This document shows positions 45,367 to 58,430 of a stretch of 64,000 bases of DNA, piece by piece; positions within the stretch are counted from its first letter, which is position 1, and each line of letters opens with the position of its first letter. The notes below the pieces were generated by a model that saw only the letters and a list, made by a program, of their open reading frames with translations, was not told the DNA's origin and did no database searches. The stretch covers positions 1 to 64,000 of the forward strand of contig CAIMCD010000026.1 of NCBI GenBank assembly GCA_903839405.1, given 5' to 3'. This stretch comes from an uncultured Chlorobiaceae bacterium. GTDB lineage: Bacteria > Bacteroidota > Chlorobiia > Chlorobiales > Chlorobiaceae. The translations under genes were made by a program, and so were the position numbers.

Positions 45367-45402
45367 TAAAAAAGCCCGGGAGTTGTTCCGGGCTTTTTTA
45401 TT
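45367..45402. terminator. Bidirectional terminator between the Met-rich gene and metH
   Basis: The arms aaagcccgg and ccgggcttt are perfect around an eight-base loop, with an A-run on the left and T-run on the right, so it serves both convergent transcripts. Confidence 0.9.
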
Positions 45403-45417
45403 CGAGCTTTTGCTGGT

Positions 45418-49104
<3,687 letters not shown>

Positions 49105-49285
49105 TCTTTAATGCATGGCGGCGGTTAAAAAAAAGAAGAATATACGATTAACTCAGCAATTCCTCTCTCTTCACCATCCTGTTGCAGGGGAGTAATTTTC
49201 TGTGAAAATTTTAGCCCGGAATTCCTACATTATGAATTATTATTTCCCGGCCCCATACTTTATTCACCACCTTTATCGGTAAACG

Positions 49286-50152
49286 ATGCGCCAACTACTT
49301 ATTCGTGCGGCAAAAACCCTCGCCTGTGCCCTTTGTTTACAGCCACTCCTCCATACACCGCTTCAGGCGGCACCCCTCTTGCCGGTTGTACCCTTTGAAA
49401 TCGGTACGGATCTCTCTCACTACAGCTATGAAGAACCCGGTGTGATGAAAACCTCTGGCACCATGATTGGGCTTTCCGGCGCCGCAAGCTTTGATGCTCC
49501 CCGAAGCATTGGCGTGATTAATACCTTCAGGATTGAAGCTGCGGCCTCACAGGGGAGTGTTGACTATACCTCTCTTGGAGGAACGGGTACCATTCAGGAT
49601 GTGCACGATTCCATGATTGAGGCAAGGGCACTGGTTGGTAAAAAGCTGCATGGAGCGGCAAACTCCTCTCTCACCCTTTTTAGCGGCTATGGATACCGGC
49701 ATTTGAATGATAATGGTGGCGGACGGGTTTCTTCAGAGGGTAATCCCGGCTATGACCGCGAGTCGAGATACTCGTATCTCCCCATCGCTCTTGAACTCTC
49801 CTCCTTGCGCACTTTCGGGTGGGGCGTGGGTGGAATGGTTGAGTACGATTATTTCCTGAGCGGCACGCAGCACAGCCGACTCACCGATGCCAACAATGAG
49901 GTGTATACCTATTCAAACAACCTGACCAACCAGCAGCATAGCGGTTACGGTTTGCGGGCTTCCCTGAAAGTGACCAAAAAAATGCGAGCCTCCACCCTCC
50001 TCTTTGAGCCCTTTTTGCGCTACTGGAACATCGCTACTTCCGACCGGGATACCATTATTGTTTATGTGAGCGGAGTGCCGGAAGTGCGGAGTTACGTTGA
50101 ACCCAAAAACAGCACCACCCAGTACGGCCTGAAGGTATCACTGCTCTTTTAA
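49286..50152 (+). CDS. Probable outer-membrane beta-barrel protein
   Basis: A 288-residue exported protein. The signal peptide is MRQLLIRAAKTLACALCLQPLLHTPLQAA. The rest alternates aromatic and polar residues in strand-length blocks (GTDLSHYSYEEPG, RYSYLPIALELSSLR, WGVGGMVEYDYFLSG, HSGYGLRASLKVTKK). The C-terminal strand TQYGLKVSLLF ends in Phe, the Bam recognition pattern. This fits a small outer-membrane barrel of eight to twelve strands. No family or transport specificity can be named. It is preceded by a spacer of 181 bases shared with metH. Confidence 0.7.
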   Translation: MRQLLIRAAKTLACALCLQPLLHTPLQAAPLLPVVPFEIGTDLSHYSYEEPGVMKTSGTMIGLSGAASFDAPRSIGVINTFRIEAAASQGSVDYTSLGGTGTIQDVHDSMIEARALVGKKLHGAANSSLTLFSGYGYRHLNDNGGGRVSSEGNPGYDRESRYSYLPIALELSSLRTFGWGVGGMVEYDYFLSGTQHSRLTDANNEVYTYSNNLTNQQHSGYGLRASLKVTKKMRASTLLFEPFLRYWNIATSDRDTIIVYVSGVPEVRSYVEPKNSTTQYGLKVSLLF

Positions 50153-50174
50153 GCTCGCCCGTAGCGGGGAGTTC

Positions 50175-50855
50175 TTACTCTCCGCTCTCAATTTTTGCTA
50201 CTCTTTTTTCAAGCCAGGCGTGGATCAATGCAATGCCGTTTTGGGCAATCTGGTGAGCTATCGGATACTCCTGATAGGTGAGATCCTCCAGATGCAGCTT
50301 CAGCCACTCCTCGGCAGCCCGCCCTTTTGCAATCGGCAGGATATCGTCATACATGCCGTGCATGACCAGAAACGGCACTTTTTGCAATGTTTGTCTGGCC
50401 GCTTCATCCAGCCCGATTTTTTCGGGCAACTGTCCTGAACAGGCAATAACTCCGTGCAATAGCTCCGGTTCACTGAAGGCGGTCATGTAGCTCATCACTG
50501 ACCCTTGACTGAATCCCATCAGAAAGACCTTGTTTCCCATCGGGTGGTACTCTGCAATAATATCGCGGATAAAGCCGATGAGCTGCAGGCGGGCCTCATT
50601 GGCCGCCTGGTAATCAACCGTAATGCCTTCTCGGGTAAATTCAAGCGGAAACCAGCCGAACATGCCGACATCAAGCGTGTGAGGCGCCCTTGCGCTGATG
50701 TAGTGCAGGCCGCCCGGCAGTTGGGGAGCAAGCTGCATCAGATCTTTTTCGTTGCTGCCATAGCCGTGAAGCAAGATCATGATCGGAGCATTTTCCTCTT
50801 GTGTTGCGGGTGGAAGATCCAGGTAGGTCAGCGAGAGGTGTTTTCGTTGCAGCAT
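50175..50855 (-). CDS. Phospholipase/carboxylesterase family alpha/beta hydrolase
   Basis: A 226-residue cytoplasmic esterase. APIMILLHGYGSNEKDLMQLAP is the oxyanion region, VFLMGFSQGSVMSYM carries the nucleophile Ser, VMHGMYDDILPIAKG the Asp, and a C-terminal YPIAHQIAQNGIALI the His. This is the acyl-protein-thioesterase-like/YpfH layout with GFSQG in place. It ends 23 bases after the convergent outer-membrane protein gene and begins 13 bases beyond the mnmA stop on the minus strand, so the order of transcription is mnmA then this gene, possibly one transcript. Confidence 0.82.
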   Translation of the reverse strand: MLQRKHLSLTYLDLPPATQEENAPIMILLHGYGSNEKDLMQLAPQLPGGLHYISARAPHTLDVGMFGWFPLEFTREGITVDYQAANEARLQLIGFIRDIIAEYHPMGNKVFLMGFSQGSVMSYMTAFSEPELLHGVIACSGQLPEKIGLDEAARQTLQKVPFLVMHGMYDDILPIAKGRAAEEWLKLHLEDLTYQEYPIAHQIAQNGIALIHAWLEKRVAKIESGE

Positions 50856-50867
50856 GGTAACCTTGTT

Positions 50868-51962
50868 TTACTTATTGGATTCGTTGATAACCTGGGAAAT
50901 GAAACCGCCGCCGAGCACCTCATTCTGGCGGTAAAAGACCGCCGCCTGGCCGGTTGCTACGGCATTTTTTGCGGCAAGGAAGCTCACGGTTGCCATATCA
51001 CTCCCGAGGGGCTCAATGGTGCACTCGCTCTGGGGGTCACGGTAGCGGATTTTTGCCGAGGCCTCTATAAGGCTGTCCAGTTTTTCGATACCGATCCAGT
51101 TGAGGCCGGAAGCGACGAGCGTCCGACATGCAAGGGCGGATTTTTTGCCAACATGGATACGGTTATGCTCCGTGTCGAGCGCGGTGACATAGAGCGGCTC
51201 TTTGGATGAGATGCCGAGTCCCCGCCGCTGGCCGACGGTATAGAAGGGATAGCCGCGGTGTTTGCCCAGAATTCGGCCGCTTTCGTCCACAATTTCACCC
51301 CCCTCAACCCTCTCTGCAAGGCCGGGGATGGCACCCGAAAGATAGCTGCAGTAATCGTCATGCGGCACAAAGCAGATCTCCTGGCTCTCCTTTTTCTCCG
51401 CTGCCCGTACGCCGAACTCGTGTGCCAGCCGGCGAACCTCCGGTTTGGTGAGTTTTCCGAGTGGCAAAAGGGTTTTTCCCAGATCGCTCTGGGAGAGCAT
51501 CCAGAGGAAGTAGCTCTGGTCTTTTTGCGGGTCAACCCCCTGGTAGAGGCGGTGGCGCCCGTTGCTGAAAGCGGTTGAGGCAAAGTGGCCGGTGGCAATA
51601 AAATCGGCCTTGAGCAGTTTGGCACCTTCAAAAAGGCCAAACCACTTGATTTTTTTATTGCAGACCATGCAGGGATTTGGGGTTCTGCCACCAAGATAGT
51701 CGTCATGAAAATAGCTGATGACATCCGACCGGAATTTCCGGCTGAGGTTCAAACTGAATACCGGAATCTGGAAATCCGGATGGTCGCTGATGACGAGCGG
51801 CGATGGGTGCAGCGCCGGGTTCTCCTCAAGCGAGTCGAGCACCTTGATGTTCAGGCCAATGACCCGGTACCCCTCTTTTTGGAGGAGGCAGGCGGTAACA
51901 GCGGAATCAACCCCGCCGGATATGCCGACGACAACGGTTTTTTGTGTTTGCATAAGGTTCAT
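50868..51962 (-). CDS. mnmA: tRNA-specific 2-thiouridylase
   Basis: Sulfurates U34 of tRNA for Lys, Glu and Gln. The PP-loop VVVGISGGVDSAVTACLL is near the N-terminus. GGRTPNPCMVCNKKIKW holds the first catalytic Cys, ATGHFASTAFSNGRHRLYQGVDPQKDQSYFL is typical, and ESQEICFVPHDDY carries the second Cys. The C-terminal barrel ends in QAAVFYRQNEVLGGGFI. The track start 52088 adds 42 residues unlike the family. ATG 51962 is chosen, with 51953 (MQTQKTVVV) an equal alternative. Confidence 0.93.
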   Translation of the reverse strand: MNLMQTQKTVVVGISGGVDSAVTACLLQKEGYRVIGLNIKVLDSLEENPALHPSPLVISDHPDFQIPVFSLNLSRKFRSDVISYFHDDYLGGRTPNPCMVCNKKIKWFGLFEGAKLLKADFIATGHFASTAFSNGRHRLYQGVDPQKDQSYFLWMLSQSDLGKTLLPLGKLTKPEVRRLAHEFGVRAAEKKESQEICFVPHDDYCSYLSGAIPGLAERVEGGEIVDESGRILGKHRGYPFYTVGQRRGLGISSKEPLYVTALDTEHNRIHVGKKSALACRTLVASGLNWIGIEKLDSLIEASAKIRYRDPQSECTIEPLGSDMATVSFLAAKNAVATGQAAVFYRQNEVLGGGFISQVINESNK

Positions 51963-52191
51963 GGCGTTTGCATGCAGGGCTTTGTTCCTGCATGACAGGG
52001 GCATTTTATTCTTGAGCGTTATTCGGTTCCCTTTTAAGGGCAGGCAGAGAAGCGCAGAGGAAAAATAAGAAAGCGCTTCACAATGCAAAAACCGAAGTGT
52101 TCCGCTGTGATGGCGCTTTTACCTGAAGTTCAAGATGCGGTAAGATGAACGCTCGCGCTTTATTATGTTTTGACGTAAAACTATTGTATAT

Positions 52192-52470
52192 ATGAGCTAT
52201 CGAAAAAAGGTGGATTGTATGGTCACATTTCAGAAACCATTGTTACCGTTCATTACCATGGTACAACAAGAGGAAAAAGCGGGTAGCGAAACCATGAAAC
52301 TGGATTCAGCACAGATGGCGAGCGACATGCCGTTGACTAGCACTCAGGAAGAGGGTCGCGAGGCGGAGAAGGCCACTCCGGCTCCGCAAGGGGAGGTTAT
52401 GCGGCATCCTCATAACCGGGTTCCGGGAGCATACAAGACCTTGACCGGCTATGAGCATTGGGTTGGATAA
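52192..52470 (+). CDS. Small hypothetical protein
   Basis: A possible 92-residue hydrophilic protein, MSYRKKVDCMVTFQK, Glu/Pro/Ala-rich in the middle. There is no signal peptide or recognised motif. The AT-rich DNA just before the ATG could be a promoter, and the codon use is not obviously unlike the neighbours, but there is no homology support. An alternative start at 52219 (MVTFQKPLL) exists. The ORF could be spurious. Confidence 0.35.
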   Translation: MSYRKKVDCMVTFQKPLLPFITMVQQEEKAGSETMKLDSAQMASDMPLTSTQEEGREAEKATPAPQGEVMRHPHNRVPGAYKTLTGYEHWVG

Positions 52471-52506
52471 CCGGTTGACGCTGAGCCGCTCTGGCGTTAA
52501 CCGGTT

Positions 52507-54474
52507 TTATAAAGGTAACGAAAGAGCGCCGGTTGGGCAGTGTTCGGCCATGAGAGCCACGTCACTCTCTTGGTATCCGCCGTTCTGCTCAATGGTACGG
52601 ACACAGATTCCACAGTCGACGCATTTTTCCCGCTCCATCTTGATCGTGGTATTTTCAGCTTTATAAAATCCTTGGTGATCATGTTTTTCGGCCGTATAAA
52701 GGGGAGTGTATCGGGTGGCAAGCTCCCGCAGGCGGCAGTCACCGGTAGCATTGCAGCGGCATTGCAAGCAACGTTCGGCTTCCTTGCGGGCATCCTCTTC
52801 GCTATATCCTGCAACAACTTCCATGAAACTCTCGGTGCGTGTTTTTGCCGATAGCTCTTCCAACGCTACCCGTTCTGCGAGTGGAGCCCTTTTGTAGAAA
52901 GCCTCCGGGGCTTCATCCCTGGCTCCGTAGCTTGAGTTGAAAGGGTGGAGCGGCGGTGTAACTTTTTCCTTCTGTAAAAAGAGGTTGATGCTGTGTGCCG
53001 CCCGTTTTCCCTGTGCCACAGCGCGGATGGCAAGATCGGTGCCGGTCACACAATCTCCTCCGGCAAAAATCCACTCGGCGGCTGATTGCAGGGTCTCTGA
53101 ATCGACCTGCAGTTTGCCGCTCCCGGTGGTGTTTATTGATGCCGCACTCCCGGTAAGAGGATCAATCTCTTGACCGATAGCCGAGATGAGGGTATTGGCC
53201 TTCAGGATGAACTCTGAGCCGTCGACCGCTATTGGTCGGCACCGGCCGCTCTCGTCGGGCTCTCCGGGCCGCATGGTGAGAGCGGTAATTTCAAGCGTGC
53301 CGTCCACCTGCCGTATCAGGATTGGGGCCGCATGTTCAATGATTGAAACTCCTTCGGCCAGCGCCTCTTCAATTTCGGCGCGGTTTGCCGGCATCTCTTT
53401 TCTGGAGCGGCGATAGAGGATTGTTACGCTAGAGGCTCCAAGACGGAGCGCGGTTCTTGCCGCGTCAATCGCGGTATTGCCGCCGCCGGTCACCACCACC
53501 CGCTCTCCGGGACAGGGTTTGACGCCGGAAGCTGCTTTGCGCAGAAAATCTATGCCGCTGGTCACACCCTCTGCATCTTCGCCGGGAATCTGCATGGTTG
53601 CTGCCTTCTGGGCTCCGACCGCCAGCAAGAGTGCATCGAACCGGCTGCGGAGTGCTTCAAGGGTGATCTCTTTGCCGAAGGTGGTGTTGAAACAAAACTC
53701 CACCCCCATATCGCAAAGTGTTGCAAGGTCGCTCTCAATAACCGTTTCCGGGAGCCGGAAACGTGGAATACCGTAACGCATCATCCCCCCGGCTTCAGCA
53801 CCGGATTCAAAAATGGTCACCTCATGTCCCAGGCAGAGCAGGAAATAAGCCGCACTGAGGCCAGTGGGGCCGGATCCGATAATGGCTACTTTTTTTCCGG
53901 TTTTGGCTGCAACCTCAGGGATAAAACGCTCATCCTGCTGCATGTCGGTGTCGGCCGCATAGCGCTTGAGTGCGCAGATTGAAACCGGCTTGTCAACACC
54001 GTGGCGTCGGCACTCATCCTCGCAGGGTGCCGGACATATCCGGCCAAGAATTCCGGGAAGGGGAATGCTCTTTTTGATGATTTCTATGGCGTTACGGTCC
54101 TGATGCTCGGCAATTGCCGCAACAAACTCCGGAATATTACATCCAGCAGGGCAGTTCAGCTCACAGGGGCCCAAGCAGTCGCCACCATGCTGACGGATGA
54201 TTCTCTCAAGACTCTGGCGCCTCATGGCTGTTAGGGTTTCATTTTCGGTTTCAATAACCATCCCTTCCGAAATCTCGGTATGACATGCCGGCACAAAGAG
54301 GTTTTTTCCCTTGATCTCCACAATGCACATCCAGCATGAACCTGTTGCTTCAAGCGCGTTATCAAAGCAGAGGGTCGGAATAGCAATTCCAGCCACTGTT
54401 GCGGCATCAAGAATCGAGGTTCCGGGTGCGGCTGTAACCGGCTGCTGGTTGATGGTCAAAGAGAGTTGATTCAT
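52507..54474 (-). CDS. 2Fe-2S/4Fe-4S FAD-dependent NAD(P)H oxidoreductase (GltD/NuoG-like fusion)
   Basis: A 655-residue protein with modules in order: a NuoG-like [2Fe-2S] domain (LCFDNALEATGSCWMCIVEIKG then PACHTEI, residues about 35-65), Cys-rich segments for [4Fe-4S] clusters (CLGPCELNCPAGCNIPEF, RICPAPCEDECRRHG), an FAD/NAD(P) Rossmann pair like glutamate synthase small subunit (VAIIGSGPTGLSAAYFLL; VVVTGGGNTAIDAARTAL), and a C-terminal ferredoxin pair (CVDCGICVRTIEQNGGY and HCPTGALSL). The layout suggests electron transfer between NAD(P)H and ferredoxin or another FeS partner. It appears monocistronic, and no obvious partner gene is adjacent. Specific physiology is not assignable. Confidence 0.82.
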   Translation of the reverse strand: MNQLSLTINQQPVTAAPGTSILDAATVAGIAIPTLCFDNALEATGSCWMCIVEIKGKNLFVPACHTEISEGMVIETENETLTAMRRQSLERIIRQHGGDCLGPCELNCPAGCNIPEFVAAIAEHQDRNAIEIIKKSIPLPGILGRICPAPCEDECRRHGVDKPVSICALKRYAADTDMQQDERFIPEVAAKTGKKVAIIGSGPTGLSAAYFLLCLGHEVTIFESGAEAGGMMRYGIPRFRLPETVIESDLATLCDMGVEFCFNTTFGKEITLEALRSRFDALLLAVGAQKAATMQIPGEDAEGVTSGIDFLRKAASGVKPCPGERVVVTGGGNTAIDAARTALRLGASSVTILYRRSRKEMPANRAEIEEALAEGVSIIEHAAPILIRQVDGTLEITALTMRPGEPDESGRCRPIAVDGSEFILKANTLISAIGQEIDPLTGSAASINTTGSGKLQVDSETLQSAAEWIFAGGDCVTGTDLAIRAVAQGKRAAHSINLFLQKEKVTPPLHPFNSSYGARDEAPEAFYKRAPLAERVALEELSAKTRTESFMEVVAGYSEEDARKEAERCLQCRCNATGDCRLRELATRYTPLYTAEKHDHQGFYKAENTTIKMEREKCVDCGICVRTIEQNGGYQESDVALMAEHCPTGALSLPL

Positions 54475-54514
54475 ATGGGTAGGCCCAAAGAAGCGTTACG
54501 GGTTGTTGTTGGCG

Positions 54515-55489
54515 TCAGAGAGGCGCTTCGCCGAAATTTTTTTCAATAAAGAGGGCGACTTTTTCAAGCAGCCACATTGGTGTTGATGTGGCTCCGCATA
54601 TGCCGACACTCTCAACACGCTTGCCATCAACTCCTTGCAGCCACTCCGGCTTAATTTCATCGCTGTCTTCGATAAAGAAACTCCGGGGATTGGCGGCCTT
54701 GCAGATATTGTAGAGCACCATGCCGTTTGAGCTTTTTCTGCCGGCCACAAAGATAATGCAGCTATTGGCGAGGGCGAAGTCGTGGAGTTTCTGGTTGCGG
54801 TTTGATACCTGCAGGCAGATGGTGTCCTTGAATACATAGGGTGGCATGGGGCGCACACCGCTCATGTCGGCCGTAATATCAATATCGCGGATGGCCATCC
54901 ATGGAGTATGACCATTGTTGCCCGCTTTGGCGAAAAGGGTTTCGAGATTTCTTTTCAGCTCATAAAATCCCGGTACATCCATGGTGGTCTGGGAGATGAG
55001 CGCACTTTTCTTGCCGCGCTCAAGAGCCTTTATCTCTTCCGGGTCACTGAGGTCGGCATGTTTGATAATGATCGCCTGATTGTCGCACTGGCCGTTGATG
55101 CCGATCACTTCCGGATGGGTATGTTTTCCGTAGATGATGATCTGGTAGCCGAGTTGGTAGAGGAGCCTGGTGGAGAGTTGAAGCCGCGAAACAACCGGGC
55201 AGGTGGTATCGGTAACGGTCAGGTTGTTCTCTTTTGCAATCCGGTAGGTTGAGGGAGGCTCTCCGTGCGCCCTGATGAGCACGTCAGCATTTTTCAACTC
55301 ACTGACCGCCGTGTCATCAATGGTGACCAGACCGAGCGCTTCAAGGCGTTTTACCTCGACCTCATTATGCACCACATCACCGAGAGAGTATAATCCTCTC
55401 TTCTGGCGGAGTTTTTCTTCAGCGATATGGATGGTTCCCTGCACGCCGATGCAGAAGCCTGATGAAGTTCGGTCGAGGTTTACTTTCAC
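54515..55489 (-). CDS. ispH: 4-hydroxy-3-methylbut-2-enyl diphosphate reductase
   Basis: The last enzyme of the MEP isoprenoid pathway: reduction of HMBPP to IPP and DMAPP through a [4Fe-4S] cluster. The three cluster Cys appear in order in [13 protein letters not shown] (near 13), [12 protein letters not shown] (near 96) and [17 protein letters not shown] (near 300). HG pairs ([18 protein letters not shown]) bind the diphosphate. The 324-residue length is normal. Isoprenoids feed bacteriochlorophyll and carotenoid side chains in a phototroph. The ATG at 55489 is natural. The gene is 66 bases downstream of murI on the same strand. Confidence 0.95.
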   Translation of the reverse strand: MKVNLDRTSSGFCIGVQGTIHIAEEKLRQKRGLYSLGDVVHNEVEVKRLEALGLVTIDDTAVSELKNADVLIRAHGEPPSTYRIAKENNLTVTDTTCPVVSRLQLSTRLLYQLGYQIIIYGKHTHPEVIGINGQCDNQAIIIKHADLSDPEEIKALERGKKSALISQTTMDVPGFYELKRNLETLFAKAGNNGHTPWMAIRDIDITADMSGVRPMPPYVFKDTICLQVSNRNQKLHDFALANSCIIFVAGRKSSNGMVLYNICKAANPRSFFIEDSDEIKPEWLQGVDGKRVESVGICGATSTPMWLLEKVALFIEKNFGEAPL

Positions 55490-55555
55490 GCTGCGCTGGA
55501 TTAAAAATCAAAAATGAAAAGACAAAAGTAACAACTATGGAGACAAATGGCAACG

Positions 55556-56371
55556 TTATACTTCCACCAGTTCCACATCCGGCAGTTCGGAACCCATGAA
55601 TAACTGATAGAGCTGGCTGAATTTCTGAGGCAGGTCGCTGACCAGGAGGTGCGGGGTGGATGCTTTGCTGGATGAGTTAAGCAAACCTGATTCCGCAAGG
55701 AGTGTTTTTGTTCTGAGGGCGACCGCTTCGGCCGAATCGATAATACGGATTTGAGGCCCCATGATACGGGCAATCACCCGCCGCAGAATCGGGTAGTGGG
55801 TACAACCAAGCACCAGGGTATCGATTCCCTCACTCCGGATTCCCGCAAGATACTCTTCGGCGATCAGTCGGGTTGCAGGATGGTCAATAAAGCCCTCCTC
55901 GGCCAGTGGCACAAAGAGGGGGCAGGCTTGTGAGACAACCTGTATTTCAGCATTAAGCTGGTTAATGGCCCTTGCATAAGCATTTGACCCCACCGTGGCC
56001 TGGGTGCCGATAACACCGATGCGGCCGTTTTGGGTTACCTTGACTGCATGTTCTGCACCGGCTTTCAGCACCCCGATTACCGGCAGGGAATCAGATGATT
56101 TTTCAACCAGATCCAAAGCAAGGGCAGAGACCGTGTTGCAGGCGACAATGATCAATTTCGGCTGATAGCGCATCAGAATGGCCGTATCGTCCGCCGCATA
56201 CTTGCGGATTGTAACCTGGGATTTTGTGCCGTAGGGTACCCGCGCGGTATCGCCAAAATAGATAATGCGCTCTGAAGGCAGTGCCGCCTGAACCGCCTTC
56301 AGGACGGTCAGGCCGCCAATACCCGAGTCAAAAATACCTACAGGACTTTCAGGGGTGATGGTATGGTGCAT
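55556..56371 (-). CDS. murI: Glutamate racemase
   Basis: Makes D-glutamate for peptidoglycan. It is a 271-residue cytoplasmic enzyme. [21 protein letters not shown] opens the protein, [13 protein letters not shown] carries the first catalytic Cys, and [16 protein letters not shown] the second. [15 protein letters not shown] is the usual substrate loop. The start [22 protein letters not shown] is complete. It lies 25 bases after the ychF stop, so ychF-murI-ispH may form one transcript. Confidence 0.95.
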   Translation of the reverse strand: MHHTITPESPVGIFDSGIGGLTVLKAVQAALPSERIIYFGDTARVPYGTKSQVTIRKYAADDTAILMRYQPKLIIVACNTVSALALDLVEKSSDSLPVIGVLKAGAEHAVKVTQNGRIGVIGTQATVGSNAYARAINQLNAEIQVVSQACPLFVPLAEEGFIDHPATRLIAEEYLAGIRSEGIDTLVLGCTHYPILRRVIARIMGPQIRIIDSAEAVALRTKTLLAESGLLNSSSKASTPHLLVSDLPQKFSQLYQLFMGSELPDVELVEV

Positions 56372-56395
56372 TGCCAGCTCTTCCTCATTGATCGT

Positions 56396-57487
56396 TCAGA
56401 CGTTAAAGCGGAAAGTAATCACATCGCCATTTTTGACAATGTAATCGCGCCCTTCCGAACGAAGTTTTCCGGCTTCCTTGACTTTCTGCTCCGATCCGAG
56501 ATCAATAAGATCACGGTATGACATCACCTCTGCACGGATAAATCCTTTTTCAAAATCCGAATGGATTGCTCCGGCCGCTTCCGGCGCAGCGGCACCCTTG
56601 CGGATAGTCCAGGCATGAACCTCTTTTTCGCCGGCGGTAAAATAGGTCTGCAGGCCGAGCAGGTCAAATGCCGTCTGGATAAGCCGGTCGAGGCCCGACA
56701 TCTTAAGGCCGAGACTTTCAAGAAATTCCGGACGATCCTCTTCCGGGAGTTCGGCGATTTCAGCTTCTGTTTTTGCGCTGATAATCAGCATTTTTGAGCC
56801 TGACGCGGCAGCGATCTCCGCTACTTTTTGGGTGTAGCTGTTTCCGTCGGGAAGATCGCTCTCGGCCACATTGGCTGCAAAGAGGATCGGCTTCGAGGAG
56901 ATGAGGAAGAATTGGCGGGCAATCAGCTCCTCTTCAGGGGTTTCAACGATTTTGCGAACAGGAATGCCTTCACCGAGGCCGGTGAGTATTTTTTCGGCTA
57001 CGGCAAGCTGCAGCAGCAGCTCTTTTTCCTTCTTGGCATTTTTTCTGAGCCGTTCAATCCGGCGCTCCATACTGTCCAGATCGGCCAGCATGAGCTCGGT
57101 CTCAATTGTGGCGATGTCGTCCGCCGGATCTATTCTACCCTCAACATGGATAATATTGGTGTCGTCAAAACACCGTACAACATGCACAATGGCATCGACT
57201 TCGCGGATATGGGAGAGGAACTGGTTTCCGAGTCCTTCACCCTTGCTTGCCCCTTTGACCAGTCCGGCAATATCGACGATTTCCAGGGTTGTGGGTACGA
57301 GCGTCGGTGTTTTTACAACGTTTGCAATAAGCTGCATTCGTTCGTCAGGCACGAGGACGGTGCCGACATTGGGTTCTATGGTACAGAAGGGGTAATTAGC
57401 CGCTTCAGCCTGTTTTGCGGTTATGGCATTAAAAAGAGTGGACTTCCCGACATTTGGCAGCCCGACTATGCCGCAGCGAAGTGACAT
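56396..57487 (-). CDS. ychF: Ribosome-associated GTPase/ATPase YchF (OLA1)
   Basis: A 363-residue Obg-like NTPase. G1 is [16 protein letters not shown]3 ([20 protein letters not shown]) is typical, and the G4 NVAE ([14 protein letters not shown]) replaces NKxD, the reason YchF prefers ATP. The C-terminal TGS domain ends [16 protein letters not shown]. It associates with ribosomes. The ATG at 57487 is normal. It is divergent from cmk with a 100-base AT-rich spacer that probably holds both promoters. Confidence 0.95.
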   Translation of the reverse strand: MSLRCGIVGLPNVGKSTLFNAITAKQAEAANYPFCTIEPNVGTVLVPDERMQLIANVVKTPTLVPTTLEIVDIAGLVKGASKGEGLGNQFLSHIREVDAIVHVVRCFDDTNIIHVEGRIDPADDIATIETELMLADLDSMERRIERLRKNAKKEKELLLQLAVAEKILTGLGEGIPVRKIVETPEEELIARQFFLISSKPILFAANVAESDLPDGNSYTQKVAEIAAASGSKMLIISAKTEAEIAELPEEDRPEFLESLGLKMSGLDRLIQTAFDLLGLQTYFTAGEKEVHAWTIRKGAAAPEAAGAIHSDFEKGFIRAEVMSYRDLIDLGSEQKVKEAGKLRSEGRDYIVKNGDVITFRFNV

Positions 57488-57587
57488 AAAAGAAAGAGTT
57501 TGCTAGATTGAGTAACCACGAAAATAAAACACATATGGTTTTAACATGTAACCAATATGTTTGGAAAAAGCAAATATTTTTTATAAA

Positions 57588-58325
57588 ATGACAAGCTCAT
57601 TTAAAATGCCATTGAAACAGCAAATCGGGAATAAGCGTATCATTATTGCTCTTGACGGGCCAGCAGCATCCGGGAAAAGTACAACAGCCCGCAAAGTTGC
57701 CCAGAGGCTTGGATATATCTATATCGATACCGGTGCAATGTACCGCTCAGTAACCCTGAAGGCTTTGGAGCAGGGTAGTTTGGAGGTAGTACGACGCTCT
57801 CCTGAGTGCGTTTCAGCTTTGCTTGAAAACATTTCGATCTGTTTTCAGGGTGAGAAAATTTTTCTTGATGGCCGGGATGTGAGCCTGGAGATTCGCGATA
57901 ACCGGGTTAGCCGGGAGGTAAGCTTTATCAGTTCACTCAAGCCGGTACGCGACCGACTGCTCGAAATGCAGCAGGAGTTCGGCCGGGAGCGGGGAGTTGT
58001 GATGGATGGTCGGGATATCGGAACGGTTGTTTTTCCCGATGCCGAGCTTAAAATTTTTCTTGTTGCTGATGCCCGCGAACGGGCAAAGCGGCGCTACCTG
58101 GAGCTGAAGGCAAAAATGACTGAAGGCAGTGAGTTGCCGGATATTGAGTCACTTGAAGAGGAGATCAAAAGCCGCGACCGGGCCGATGCTGAACGGGAGC
58201 ATGCTCCGTTGAAAAAACATCCTGAAGCGGTTGAAATTGATACATCAGGATTGACGATTGAGGCTCAGGTCGATATGGTTTGTGATCTTGCTCGCGAAAT
58301 TATAGCAGGACAACCGGGCAGATAG
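57588..58325 (+). CDS. cmk: Cytidylate kinase
   Basis: Phosphorylates CMP/dCMP to the diphosphates. [25 protein letters not shown] is the P-loop, [13 protein letters not shown] the CMP-binding block, and [33 protein letters not shown] the catalytic lid region. The 245-residue length is slightly long at the N-terminus. The track start at TTG 57561 is unlikely. ATG 57588 or 57606 is equally possible, and neither has a strong RBS. It sits 105 bases before rpsA, an arrangement (cmk-rpsA) conserved in many bacteria. Confidence 0.93.
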   Translation: MTSSFKMPLKQQIGNKRIIIALDGPAASGKSTTARKVAQRLGYIYIDTGAMYRSVTLKALEQGSLEVVRRSPECVSALLENISICFQGEKIFLDGRDVSLEIRDNRVSREVSFISSLKPVRDRLLEMQQEFGRERGVVMDGRDIGTVVFPDAELKIFLVADARERAKRRYLELKAKMTEGSELPDIESLEEEIKSRDRADAEREHAPLKKHPEAVEIDTSGLTIEAQVDMVCDLAREIIAGQPGR

Positions 58326-58430
58326 ACCCGCAATATATTTTGAATACAATTGTTTTATTAACCACAAAACCGCATGCTGTAATCTCTCGCAGCAAGTAGG
58401 CTAATTTACAAGAGAGGAAGGAAAAAATTA

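Noticed and set aside
49105-49285. Cobalamin or SAM riboswitch upstream of metH
   Set aside because: No B12-box-like or SAM-box-like conserved sequence was found in the 181 bases.
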